From: Methylococcales bacterium
GTDB taxonomy: Bacteria > Pseudomonadota > Gammaproteobacteria > Methylococcales > Methylomonadaceae
Reading direction: 5' to 3'
Assembly: GCA_023134955.1 (NCBI GenBank)
Contig: JAGLUC010000108.1
Location: 1-13,190, forward strand
DNA: 13,190 bases
Shown: piece after piece, positions 6,100 to 13,131 of the stretch
How the letters are laid out: every line of letters begins with the position of its first letter
How positions within the stretch are numbered: position 1 is the stretch's first letter
Program-made: the position numbers and the translations under genes
Notes under the pieces: generated by a model
Database searches by the model: none
Told to the model about the DNA's origin: nothing
What the model saw: the letters and a program-made list of their open reading frames with translations, nothing else

Positions 6100-7728
6100 A
6101 TGAACATAAACCAGCAACACAGTCGCCTAGACACAGCCTTTTCTCGATTCCTTGCTCAACGCTCAACACTTAATAAATCACAACAAGAAAGCTTTCAAGC
6201 AATTATTGCAGAGTTATCTTTTCAACAGTCTCAAGGCCATAGCTGTATTCGTATTAATAATACTGAGCAACAGCTGATTCAGGCATCTGGCTTATTAACG
6301 GATGACCCTGCCTTATCTCCCCTGATATTAGAACAAAACAGACTTTATTTACAACGCTACTGGTTTTACGAGCATCGACTAGCTCAGCAAATAAAAAAAT
6401 TACTGAATCAGTCGTTTCCCCAGAATTCTTTTGATTCCCTTCTAAGCCGTTATTTTGTCGATCTTATTGATGAAACAGACTGGCAAAAACAGGCTACAAA
6501 AAAAGCATTAAGCCACGCTTTTACCATCATTACTGGAGGCCCGGGGACAGGAAAAACATCCACCGTAGTAAAAATCTTGGCTTTGTTACAGGAACTAGCT
6601 GAAAAAGAGGGGCGATTCTTACATATTGCCTTAGCCACGCCAACTGGAAAAGCGGCAACAAGATTACAACAATCCATTGGCTTGAGTAAAAACACATTAC
6701 CTTGTTCTGAATTAATTAAACAGCAAATTCCTGAAACGGTTGCAACATTACATAGATTATTAGGCGCACAACCACCCTCGCCTTATTTTAATCATAATGC
6801 AAACAACCCACTTCCCTATGATTTAATCGTGGTGGATGAAGCCTCTATGGTTGATTTAGCATTAATGAGTAAACTGGTTGATGCCTTAAAACCTGATTCA
6901 AGACTTATTTTACTCGGTGATAAAGATCAACTTGCCTCGGTTGAATCTGGCGCAGTATTAGCGGACTTAACCACCGCACTTCCTGAATATACCGTTGAAT
7001 TAAAAAAATCATATCGTTTTAAAGGTGAAATTAAAGCACTTGCTGATGCTGTAAACAATCAATCTGTTGAACAGGCTTGGGAGATTTTAGACAATGCTGA
7101 TCCAAATATAAGCCTGCTTAATGTTGATTTAATTGATTATGCTGCTGAGCAATATAGTGATTATTTATTGCAAATAAAAAACCATGTTGATTTTAAAACT
7201 ATTTTTACAACCTTTAGTCAATTTCAACTGCTATGTTCCAATCGACAAGGTGATAATGGGGTTGTTTCTATTAACAAGAAAGTGGAAGAAAAACTGGTTC
7301 AACAAAATAAAATCCAGATTTCTGGTCATTGGTATATTGGTCGCCCTGTGATGATTGCCCAAAACAACTCAGCCATACAACTTTATAACGGTGATATAGG
7401 TATTTGCCTGTTCGATAAAGAAAGTGCCAAATTAGCTGTTTTTTTTCTGCGTCCTGATGGCAGTATAAAGAAAGTGCTACCTAGCAGAGTACCTGAGCAT
7501 GAAACTGTTTTTGCCATGACCATACATAAAAGCCAGGGTTCTGAATTTGATGAATGTGTTTGTGTCCTAGCAGATAAGATCAATCCTGTTTTAAGCAAAG
7601 AACTTATTTATACAGCAATTACCCGCGCAAAAACCAGGCTAAAAATAGTCAGTAGTTATTTGGTTTTTAGCCAAACCTTGCAACAAAGCGTTGTGCGGAC
7701 AGGTGGGTTGTTAGAAAAACTGAGGTAA
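6100..7728 (+). CDS. recD: RecBCD enzyme subunit RecD (exodeoxyribonuclease V alpha)
   Basis: Superfamily 1B 5'-3' DNA helicase, the fast motor of the RecBCD complex that processes double-strand ends for recombination and degrades foreign DNA. An N-terminal RecB-contacting region (about 1-125) precedes the helicase core. That core shows Walker A GGPGTGKTS (146-154), motif Ia ATPTGKAA (179-186), Walker B VVDEAS (244-249), motif III GDKDQLASVESG (273-284), motif IV KKSYRF (302-307), motif V TIHKSQGSEFD (474-484) and motif VI with its arginine in YTAITRAK (504-511). At 542 residues it is somewhat shorter than E. coli RecD (608), but all helicase motifs are present. No convincing Shine-Dalgarno sequence precedes the ATG. 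recB and recC are not adjacent; decayed genes lie upstream instead. A RecD2-type helicase is unlikely because the long N-terminal extension is absent. Confidence 0.93.
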   Translation: MNINQQHSRLDTAFSRFLAQRSTLNKSQQESFQAIIAELSFQQSQGHSCIRINNTEQQLIQASGLLTDDPALSPLILEQNRLYLQRYWFYEHRLAQQIKKLLNQSFPQNSFDSLLSRYFVDLIDETDWQKQATKKALSHAFTIITGGPGTGKTSTVVKILALLQELAEKEGRFLHIALATPTGKAATRLQQSIGLSKNTLPCSELIKQQIPETVATLHRLLGAQPPSPYFNHNANNPLPYDLIVVDEASMVDLALMSKLVDALKPDSRLILLGDKDQLASVESGAVLADLTTALPEYTVELKKSYRFKGEIKALADAVNNQSVEQAWEILDNADPNISLLNVDLIDYAAEQYSDYLLQIKNHVDFKTIFTTFSQFQLLCSNRQGDNGVVSINKKVEEKLVQQNKIQISGHWYIGRPVMIAQNNSAIQLYNGDIGICLFDKESAKLAVFFLRPDGSIKKVLPSRVPEHETVFAMTIHKSQGSEFDECVCVLADKINPVLSKELIYTAITRAKTRLKIVSSYLVFSQTLQQSVVRTGGLLEKLR

Positions 7729-7798
7729 ACAACTCTGTCTTAAGGGATTATTGACTGATCATGTAGCTCTTAAAAAAAGCGAATAGATAAGAAAGAGT

Positions 7799-7933
7799 AT
7801 GAAAACCACCTTATTTGAATTTATGGGCAAAGATATGGGTAATATCACCCTATCACTAGGTATCTCGCAATATCCAGAACATGGCTCATCAATCGCAGAA
7901 TTAATGAGAAAAGCTGATAAAGCGTTTGGATAA
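7799..7933 (+). pseudogene. C-terminal remnant of a GGDEF (diguanylate cyclase) domain
   Basis: A 44-codon frame reads MGNITLSLGISQYPEHG (residues 13-29), then LMRKADKAFG and a TAA. This is the characteristic end of a GGDEF domain, where family members have a serine-x-glycine strand, a PxHG turn and an ADxALY helix. The catalytic GGDEF loop and everything before it are missing. After the stop, a different frame (GATAAAACAAAAAGC) reads lysine-rich DKTKSKTRFW, resembling the usual AKxxGRNR end, so a small frameshift near 7928 may also be present. It cannot make cyclic di-GMP. It appears to be the scar of a deleted signalling gene. The region 7729-7798 shows nothing more of it. Confidence 0.6.
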
Positions 7934-8261
7934 AACAAAAAGCAAGACACGCTTCTGGCAAAAAGTTCGCAACTTATTTCAAAGTTTTTAATCCCGCACT
8001 GGGAGGTGATGCATCTGGGGATAGCAAATGAACTTAAGCCAACCATTATTCTCTACAACAGCTCTTAATTGAAAAACTGTGATCAAGTTGTTTGAGGCGA
8101 AGTTTTTCAGCGGAACCAGGCTGAATGAAAATGACGACAGACCACGGATCGTACAAGTTTCTGCCCCTAAATATTTTCAATGACGGGTTAAAGGTTGAAA
8201 TGCTGTTTTTAATCAGGTGTGGTTTTTCAGCGGGAGCCACTGCCTCTCTCGTTGTTCTCTG

Positions 8262-8381
8262 ATATGTTTAACAAAACATATGAAAGGTAATGGTATTAGA
8301 GTTCGATCCTTTAGGTTTATTATTATTCGAACACCTAATGTTCCACTGGTAGCGCTGTTAAACCCATTACAGCCTTTTTTT
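8262..8381 (+). other. Run of three hairpins ending in a T7 tract
   Basis: Three separate stem-loops follow each other. The first is ATATGTTT-AACA-AAACATAT (8262-8281). The second is an interrupted stem pairing ATTAG and TTCGA (8295-8306) with TCGAA and CTAAT (8327-8339). The third is GCTGT/ACAGC (8354-8373), followed by seven Ts (8375-8381), a weak intrinsic-terminator shape. The stretch could be a small structured RNA, the leader of the winged-helix gene, or chance in AT-rich DNA. Open frames of 77 codons (+) and 84 codons (-) across it look like no protein I know. The bases 7934-8261 before it show no recognisable gene, only two copies of TTTTTCAGCGG about 119 bases apart (8103 and 8222). 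Confidence 0.35.
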
Positions 8382-8429
8382 ATTTGTTTATTATTGAAAA
8401 GGCCTATCTTACCCTCTAGTTTTTTAGGG

Positions 8430-8435
8430 TACAAT
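8430..8435 (+). promoter_or_regulatory. Candidate -10 box of the winged-helix gene
   Basis: TACAAT lies 30 bases before the ATG at 8466, in a strongly AT-rich stretch and just after an ACCCT/AGGGT inverted repeat (8411-8429). A matching -35 box is not convincing, so an activator-dependent promoter, or none, is possible. Confidence 0.3.
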
Positions 8436-8465
8436 GAAATAAAAGCATAATACATAATTACAAAC

Positions 8466-8867
8466 ATGGAACATGCAAAGAATCGACGCTCTGGGATTAA
8501 TCGACGCTCTGAGATTAATCGGCGAAAGACTGATCAGGATGAAATAAAAACTAATAACCACGTTAGCATTGCCGGATATTTACGTATTGATGCTCGCCTT
8601 AAAAAAGTCTATCTCGAAGAAAAACAAATTCACCTCACGCGAAAGGAATTTGATCTGCTAAAGTTTCTATCAACGGATACTGGTCGTGTATTTTCTGATA
8701 ACGAAATAATCAACACGGTCTGGGCTGATGAATTTGATGCCTGTGCAAATAATGTTAAACAATATATTTATTTTTTACGGAAAAAAATTGAAAAAGACCC
8801 ACACAAACCACTAATCATTCAAACTATAAAAGGATTTGGTTATAGGCTTGTGCTAACAAACAATTAA
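8466..8867 (+). CDS. Stand-alone OmpR/PhoB-type winged-helix DNA-binding protein
   Basis: Likely transcription regulator made only of the effector half of an OmpR-family response regulator. Residues 36-130 follow the winged-helix pattern: YLRIDARLKKVYLEEKQIHL (38-57) for the leading beta strands, LTRKEFDLLKFL (57-68), a recognition-helix region with NNVKQYIYFLRKKIE (95-109), and the wing TIKGFGYRLV (120-129). The receiver domain with its phosphorylated aspartate is absent, and no fragment of one lies upstream. The N-terminus is instead a short Arg-rich repeat, NRRSGINRRSEINRR (6-20), encoded by an 18-base tandem repeat. No histidine kinase gene is in the window, so any input signal is unknown. 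No Shine-Dalgarno sequence is visible before ATG 8466. The downstream surface-protein genes are possible targets, but this is only a guess from position. Confidence 0.8.
   Translation: MEHAKNRRSGINRRSEINRRKTDQDEIKTNNHVSIAGYLRIDARLKKVYLEEKQIHLTRKEFDLLKFLSTDTGRVFSDNEIINTVWADEFDACANNVKQYIYFLRKKIEKDPHKPLIIQTIKGFGYRLVLTNN
8481..8528 (+). repeat. 18-base tandem repeat inside the winged-helix gene
   Basis: The unit AATCGACGCTCTGGGATT (8481-8498) is followed directly by AATCGACGCTCTGAGATT (8499-8516), with one mismatch, and by a diverged partial third unit beginning AATCGGCG (8517). It encodes the NRRSxI repeat. It is short enough to change copy number in frame by slippage. Confidence 0.75.
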
Positions 8868-8898
8868 CGACACATCTATTAATTCTGGCTGAACAACT

Positions 8899-8985
8899 AT
8901 GCGCTTAAAATTTTTGAGAACAAGGTAAAAATTGCAGTAAATAACAGGCTATTTTCAACAAAGTCATCGAAAATTTTAAGTGCAT
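8899..8985. repeat. Long inverted repeat, possible MITE-like element
   Basis: The arm ATGCGCTTAAAATTTTTGA (8899-8917) faces its reverse complement at 8967-8985, matching at 17 of 19 bases, with 49 bases between. It lies alone in a gap of about 480 bases (8868-9351) that holds no gene I can support. An inverted partial copy of the arm, ATTTTAAGCG, occurs at 9304-9313. Size and shape fit a small non-autonomous transposable element or a very stable RNA hairpin. No target-site duplication is clear and no transposase is nearby. Confidence 0.5.
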
Positions 8986-9295
8986 AAATGCCAGGCATGA
9001 ATTATTTGGAGGTACACTTAACTATTGGTCGTTCAATGTAAAGCTTTAACCCTCGTTATTTTTTCAGATATTTAAATAAACCACTAATTTAGTAGATCAC
9101 GAAATGAGTTTAGGAACTGGCGTATAGCAAGCTACGCATTGTTGTCACAACGCTGATGACAAACACAATCAAGTGGTCAAAGATATTTCAAGCACCTTCA
9201 CATTCAATCCTATTTATAAATGTCGCTTGAGAATAAATTCTGGTGCTTTTGGAATAAATTTTTTTAAATCATTCTATGTATTTTTTACCAGCCTT

Positions 9296-9326
9296 TTGAT
9301 AGCATTTTAAGCGAAGAATAGCTTAA
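9296..9326 (+). promoter_or_regulatory. Candidate promoter with overlapping palindrome
   Basis: TTGATA (9296-9301) resembles a -35 box, and 17 bases later TAGCTT (9319-9324) is a poor -10 box. The palindrome TTAAGC-8 bases-GCTTAA (9307-9326) spans the spacer and the -10 position, as an operator would. It ends 25 bases before the ATG at 9352. The promoter part is weak and the palindrome is exact. Confidence 0.3.
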
Positions 9327-9351
9327 GCCGTTAGATGCAAAGGATTAATTG

Positions 9352-11100
9352 ATGAATACCAGATTTTTTAATAAGTGGCAGCATGAGATCTCGGAGTTTA
9401 GCCATACGGCTAAGTGGATGTGGTTCGTAGGGATTATTATTTTTGCAATGGGCGTATGGATAACTGCAACCTGGTTATCGCCCAACACTATAATTTCAAA
9501 AAATACAAACAATGGGATAGGAAAATCTTTTGCTACAGAACAAAATATTAAAGCAAGCAAGTCAACCCGCCAAACGAATACATCCATCACAGCCACCCCT
9601 TCCCAAACCGGAATAATTCTCGAAACTGATTATCAGGTAACTTTAAATCCCAGCCCAATTAAAGGTGCACAAAAGAAAATTAATAAGAACATTATTCAAA
9701 CAAAACCAACAGATACCGACACAATACCACCTGAATCCCAGGATGGCTGGTCGATTTCAGGAATGGTCCTGGATGAATCCGGAAAACCTATAGCCGATAT
9801 TGAATTAATTACATTGTGGAAAAACTTTTCTCTAGTAGACGGAGGTATGGACATTCCAGCAAGCGAACGAAAATGGCAGGCGGTGACAGGATTTGATGGG
9901 TACTATCAGATACAAGATCTCGAAGAAGGAGAGTATCAGATCCGTAGCGAAGCCAACGCTCTCTATCAGGCAGCCTCTATAGTCGTTCGCACCGGCATTG
10001 AATCCGCCGACTTGATTCTGCGAAAAAAACAGCCAGACATCCATATTTATGGAACAATTCAGAGCGAAGGCGAACCGCTGACTAAAGTACGCGTGGTACC
10101 CACCGGTCAATCCAAAAATGCGGTATTTTCAGATGAAGAGGGTCACTATAATCTGGTGGTAGATATCAGTTCGCGCTTAAAATTATATACCTTGCGTATT
10201 TCACATCAGGATTATCAGGAACAATCTTTTGAATTTCAAGTGGCAGAAATGCTGAAGAAAGGAGAGATACAACTGAATTTAGAGCTTAAACCCATTGCTG
10301 AACAGGCCGAAGTAACCGGTAACTTGCGCAGCTCCAATAGTTCATCCGTCTCTGAAGAGAAAGTGCAGCTCTATTCCGAAACAACCAAACGCAGATATTT
10401 GGCTGTTAGCGACCAGAATGGAGCATTCTGGTTTCCAGAAGTTGAACCCGCTCCAGATTATTTCCTGTCAGTTAACCCTGCAAGTTACTATCAGGACTAT
10501 TTACAAAAAGACGTGCAAATCACATCCTCTGGGCTGGACGTGGATGTCGTTCTTAAACCCCTGAAACTGGGTACTTTAACAGGGCAAATGGTTGATCCAA
10601 ATGGCAAACCGGTTTCTGGTTTCAGCCTGTGGCTTCGCAACAACGAAGCTTCGAGTTTTCCGGCACTTAATGTTACCAGTGATAGCCGCGGACACTTTAA
10701 TGTTAATGAGATTCCAGAAGGCAAACTGGTATTTGATACACGTTCATCACCATTATTCAGCATTACAGGGTTTCATCAATCTGCTGAAGAAACAACAAAT
10801 GCTCAGCTAGTTCTCGACTGGGGAGATCATGTCGTCCCTGGACGCATAGTAAACAATCATGGCAAGCCTATACCTGCTGCAGAAATTTCTCTCACATGGT
10901 TTCATCGTGACGGCGAGGTCAGAAGCTATTCTACACGCAAAGCAGTCACCAATAGCGATGGTTATTTCATGTTCTCGAAAGTCAGCTCAGGGATGCACAC
11001 CCTGCGTATTGATATACCGAATTACCGCTACACCCAACGTGACCACGTTGTGGGGGAAACTGACTCTGAAATTATCATTCGACTTGAGGATGATGCGTGA
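9352..11100 (+). CDS. Membrane-anchored protein with five carboxypeptidase-regulatory-like (beta-sandwich) modules
   Basis: I do not recognise this as a named protein. ATG 9352 is chosen over TTG 9349 because AAGGA (9340-9344) lies 7 bases upstream of it. The 582 residues begin with a short cytoplasmic tail and one membrane segment (about 21-43). A Ser/Thr/Lys/Asn-rich linker (44-130) follows, then five repeated modules at roughly 133-224, 229-313, 319-403, 406-488 and 489-578. Most modules show the pattern G-x-V/I...GKPI...V...DxxGxY/F...GxYxL typical of CarboxypepD_reg/Cna-B-like folds, for example DESGKPIAD (141-149), DPNGKPVSG (415-423) and NHGKPIPAA (502-510). No catalytic residues or cysteines are seen. 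It is probably anchored in the inner membrane with the modules in the periplasm, serving binding or scaffolding. Base composition is richer in G+C than the left half. It may work with the downstream VWA protein. Confidence 0.75.
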   Translation: MNTRFFNKWQHEISEFSHTAKWMWFVGIIIFAMGVWITATWLSPNTIISKNTNNGIGKSFATEQNIKASKSTRQTNTSITATPSQTGIILETDYQVTLNPSPIKGAQKKINKNIIQTKPTDTDTIPPESQDGWSISGMVLDESGKPIADIELITLWKNFSLVDGGMDIPASERKWQAVTGFDGYYQIQDLEEGEYQIRSEANALYQAASIVVRTGIESADLILRKKQPDIHIYGTIQSEGEPLTKVRVVPTGQSKNAVFSDEEGHYNLVVDISSRLKLYTLRISHQDYQEQSFEFQVAEMLKKGEIQLNLELKPIAEQAEVTGNLRSSNSSSVSEEKVQLYSETTKRRYLAVSDQNGAFWFPEVEPAPDYFLSVNPASYYQDYLQKDVQITSSGLDVDVVLKPLKLGTLTGQMVDPNGKPVSGFSLWLRNNEASSFPALNVTSDSRGHFNVNEIPEGKLVFDTRSSPLFSITGFHQSAEETTNAQLVLDWGDHVVPGRIVNNHGKPIPAAEISLTWFHRDGEVRSYSTRKAVTNSDGYFMFSKVSSGMHTLRIDIPNYRYTQRDHVVGETDSEIIIRLEDDA

Positions 11101-11302
11101 CCAATAACATGAGGATAGATAATCAATCAGATATAACTATTAAAACAGGGAATTGCCGTAGGCCCTGCCACGAACAAGAGTTGAATATTAAAGACTTCAA
11201 AAGGGGGTTTCATCTGATGCCGCCAGAAAGAAGAAGGCAATAACGAAACGCTAAGCCAAAAAGTATATTCTTAAAAGCTGGCGTTCAGTTATTGAAAAAC
11301 AG

Positions 11303-11317
11303 GCGAGTATAACTCGC
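11303..11317 (+). promoter_or_regulatory. Perfect palindrome upstream of the VWA gene
   Basis: GCGAGT-ATA-ACTCGC is an exact 6-bp inverted repeat ending 33 bases before the ATG. Its centre contains TATAAC (11308-11313), a 5-of-6 match to a -10 box, although no good -35 box fits. It could be an operator over the promoter or a small mRNA hairpin. The rest of the gap 11101-11350 shows no terminator for the preceding gene and only an 8-codon frame (11217-11243) with a purine-rich site before it. Confidence 0.35.
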
Positions 11318-11350
11318 TAACAATAAGTAAATACGATGAGGAGATATAAA

Positions 11351-13057
11351 ATGAAATTATGTGAATTTAGACCTTGGAGAGTTTCGTCGCCCGTTACTAT
11401 TTTGACGGCCATGATCCTCCAAGTTAGTTCGATGGGGGCTGTCGCTGATGTCACTCCGCCATCGGTATCTGAAACATTGACTCCTGGAGCCAGCATTATG
11501 GTACACAAGGTCGTTACCACGCCGGAAATCCCACCAAAACCGGATATCGTGTTTCTGGCGGATACCACAGGGAGTATGACTGACGCTATCATAAACGTTC
11601 AAACCAATGCCAATGCTATTATGGCTGCAGTGGCAGGCGCAACCACGGATCCTCAATTTGCAGCCGCTCAATATAGAGATATAGGCGACTCTCCGTTGTT
11701 CAATGTAGATCAAGGACTGACATCTGACCAAACGGCTGTCAATACCGCTATTGGTACATGGGCTGCTGGTGGTGGTGGCAATACTCCTGAGGATCAACTT
11801 CATGCACTGAGTGAGCTCGCGACCGGCGCGGTTACATACCGACCGGGGTCAAGCCGCATAATTGTCTGGTTTGGCGATGCCAGTGGGCACGACCCTGCTT
11901 CTGGTGGCGAAACATTAGCCTCTACGATTGCAGGCCTTACTGGCGCAGATGCCAGGGTTATCGCTATCGACGTAAACACAGGTTTTGGCGACGGTCTTGA
12001 CTTTACCGGTCAGGCTACGAGTATCGCTACAGCAACAAGCGGCACATTTTTTCCAGGTGCATTACCTGGAGAAGTTTCAGATGCCATTCTGGCTGGACTA
12101 CACCTGTTGCCTATAACGGTAAAGCCCGTACCTGTAGGTTGCGGTCCGCTTAATATTACTTTCGATGCAGATGAAAAAACCGTGACCAGCGGTGACGATG
12201 TTGAATTCGACGAGACGATTGTAGTACCTGCCAACTCACTTCTGGCCGGACAAACTGTCAACTGTACTGTTGAATTTCAAGCTAACGGCGAAACCATCGG
12301 AACACAGGATATCAGTATTGAGATTCCACTTGCAATTGACGTGACACCCGATACGGCAACTAATGAGCTTAGTGAAGATCAGGATCATACAGTCACTGCA
12401 AAGGTAATGTCTGACGGTTCTGCTCTCGAAGATCTCACCGTGAACTTTAATATTCTGTCAGGGCCCAATGCTGGCATAACCGGAATTGGAACCAGTCCAA
12501 CTGATGCTACCGGACAGGCGGATTTTAGCTACACAAATCCAAATATTGATCCATCCGGCTTAGGCCAAGACAGCATTCAAGGCTGCGTTGTGCGTGAGGA
12601 TGGTGGGTCTGATGAATGTGACACAGTCACCAAGGACTGGGTGGATGCTAAACCGCCCGTTACATTATGTGAAGCCACGGTTAACCCTCACGGTAAAAAA
12701 GAACCTCAGGCACCGGGTACCGGTCAAAACGAGGATGGATTTTATGAACTGTCCGCTACCGATAATATATGGCCATGGGATCAACTGTTAACCAGTATTA
12801 CGATGACGGATACGGGAAGTGGAACGGTATTCGGTCCGCTTCTTGATCGTAACGGTGACGGTAAAATCCTGATCAAATATACCCAGGATTCGGATGCCAC
12901 CCCGGTCATGAAGAAAATTGGCGGTAACGGCTCCAACTCTAAGGCTACTTCTGTGGACTGGCACATCATCGGCACGGGTGATGGTCTAGCTACGGCGACA
13001 GACGGTTCCGGCAATGATTCAACTGCCAGCTGTCTAGTGCCTAAACCTCCGAAATAA
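11351..13057 (+). CDS. Secreted von Willebrand factor A (VWA) domain protein with Ig-like module
   Basis: Predicted exported adhesion or protein-binding protein of 568 residues. The start at 11351 is chosen because AGGAG (11339-11343) lies 7 bases upstream; the earlier ATG at 11336 overlaps that site. A signal peptide covers residues 1-32, with likely cleavage AVA|D. The VWA domain (about 65-255) carries a metal-binding MIDAS DTTGS (71-75), T145 in GGGNTPED, and D176 in WFGDAS, so metal binding looks intact. It is followed by a beta-rich segment (258-328), a bacterial Ig-like module (about 329-430, with DVTPDTATNEL at 330-340) and a C-terminal domain with DRNGDGKI (499-506), a calcium-loop pattern. 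The mature protein has six cysteines (264, 305, 412, 423, 440, 561), which could form three disulfides. No LPxTG, PEP-CTERM or C-terminal membrane anchor is seen, so it is probably periplasmic or released. Its ligand is unknown. Confidence 0.82.
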   Translation: MKLCEFRPWRVSSPVTILTAMILQVSSMGAVADVTPPSVSETLTPGASIMVHKVVTTPEIPPKPDIVFLADTTGSMTDAIINVQTNANAIMAAVAGATTDPQFAAAQYRDIGDSPLFNVDQGLTSDQTAVNTAIGTWAAGGGGNTPEDQLHALSELATGAVTYRPGSSRIIVWFGDASGHDPASGGETLASTIAGLTGADARVIAIDVNTGFGDGLDFTGQATSIATATSGTFFPGALPGEVSDAILAGLHLLPITVKPVPVGCGPLNITFDADEKTVTSGDDVEFDETIVVPANSLLAGQTVNCTVEFQANGETIGTQDISIEIPLAIDVTPDTATNELSEDQDHTVTAKVMSDGSALEDLTVNFNILSGPNAGITGIGTSPTDATGQADFSYTNPNIDPSGLGQDSIQGCVVREDGGSDECDTVTKDWVDAKPPVTLCEATVNPHGKKEPQAPGTGQNEDGFYELSATDNIWPWDQLLTSITMTDTGSGTVFGPLLDRNGDGKILIKYTQDSDATPVMKKIGGNGSNSKATSVDWHIIGTGDGLATATDGSGNDSTASCLVPKPPK

Positions 13058-13102
13058 GGATAGCTATTCGAAACTGTTGAACAGGATGTTAAATCAACCA
13101 CC

Positions 13103-13131
13103 GAGGGGGCTTTAATGCCCCCTCTTTTATT
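13103..13131 (+). terminator. Rho-independent terminator after the VWA gene
   Basis: GAGGGGGC (13103-13110), a 6-base loop and GCCCCCTC (13117-13124) form a perfect 8-bp GC-rich stem, followed directly by TTTTATT. It lies 46 bases after the VWA stop codon and is the clearest intrinsic terminator in the window. The bases after it (13132-13190) show no gene. Confidence 0.93.

Noticed and set aside
7759..8046. 95-codon minus-strand frame
   Set aside because: It lies antisense to the recognisable GGDEF remnant and shows no domain pattern of its own.
8124..8264. Short plus-strand frame of about 45 codons beginning MKMTTDHG
   Set aside because: No Shine-Dalgarno sequence, no family resemblance, and the region is scattered with stops in all frames. 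It is consistent with degraded DNA.
8217..8450. 77-codon plus-strand frame and the 84-codon minus-strand frame opposite it
   Set aside because: Neither resembles a known family or has a ribosome binding site, and both run through three hairpins and a T-run.
8481..8528. CRISPR-like repeat
   Set aside because: The units are adjacent, with no spacers, and encode an in-frame Arg-rich peptide repeat.
11101..11335. Possible cyclic di-GMP or other riboswitch before the VWA gene
   Set aside because: The GC-rich bits (CAGGG...CCCTG near 11145) do not fit the conserved core of any riboswitch class I know.
11357..11803. 148-codon minus-strand frame
   Set aside because: It is antisense to the VWA domain, which has a signal peptide, MIDAS motif and Shine-Dalgarno sequence. 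The antisense product looks like no known protein.
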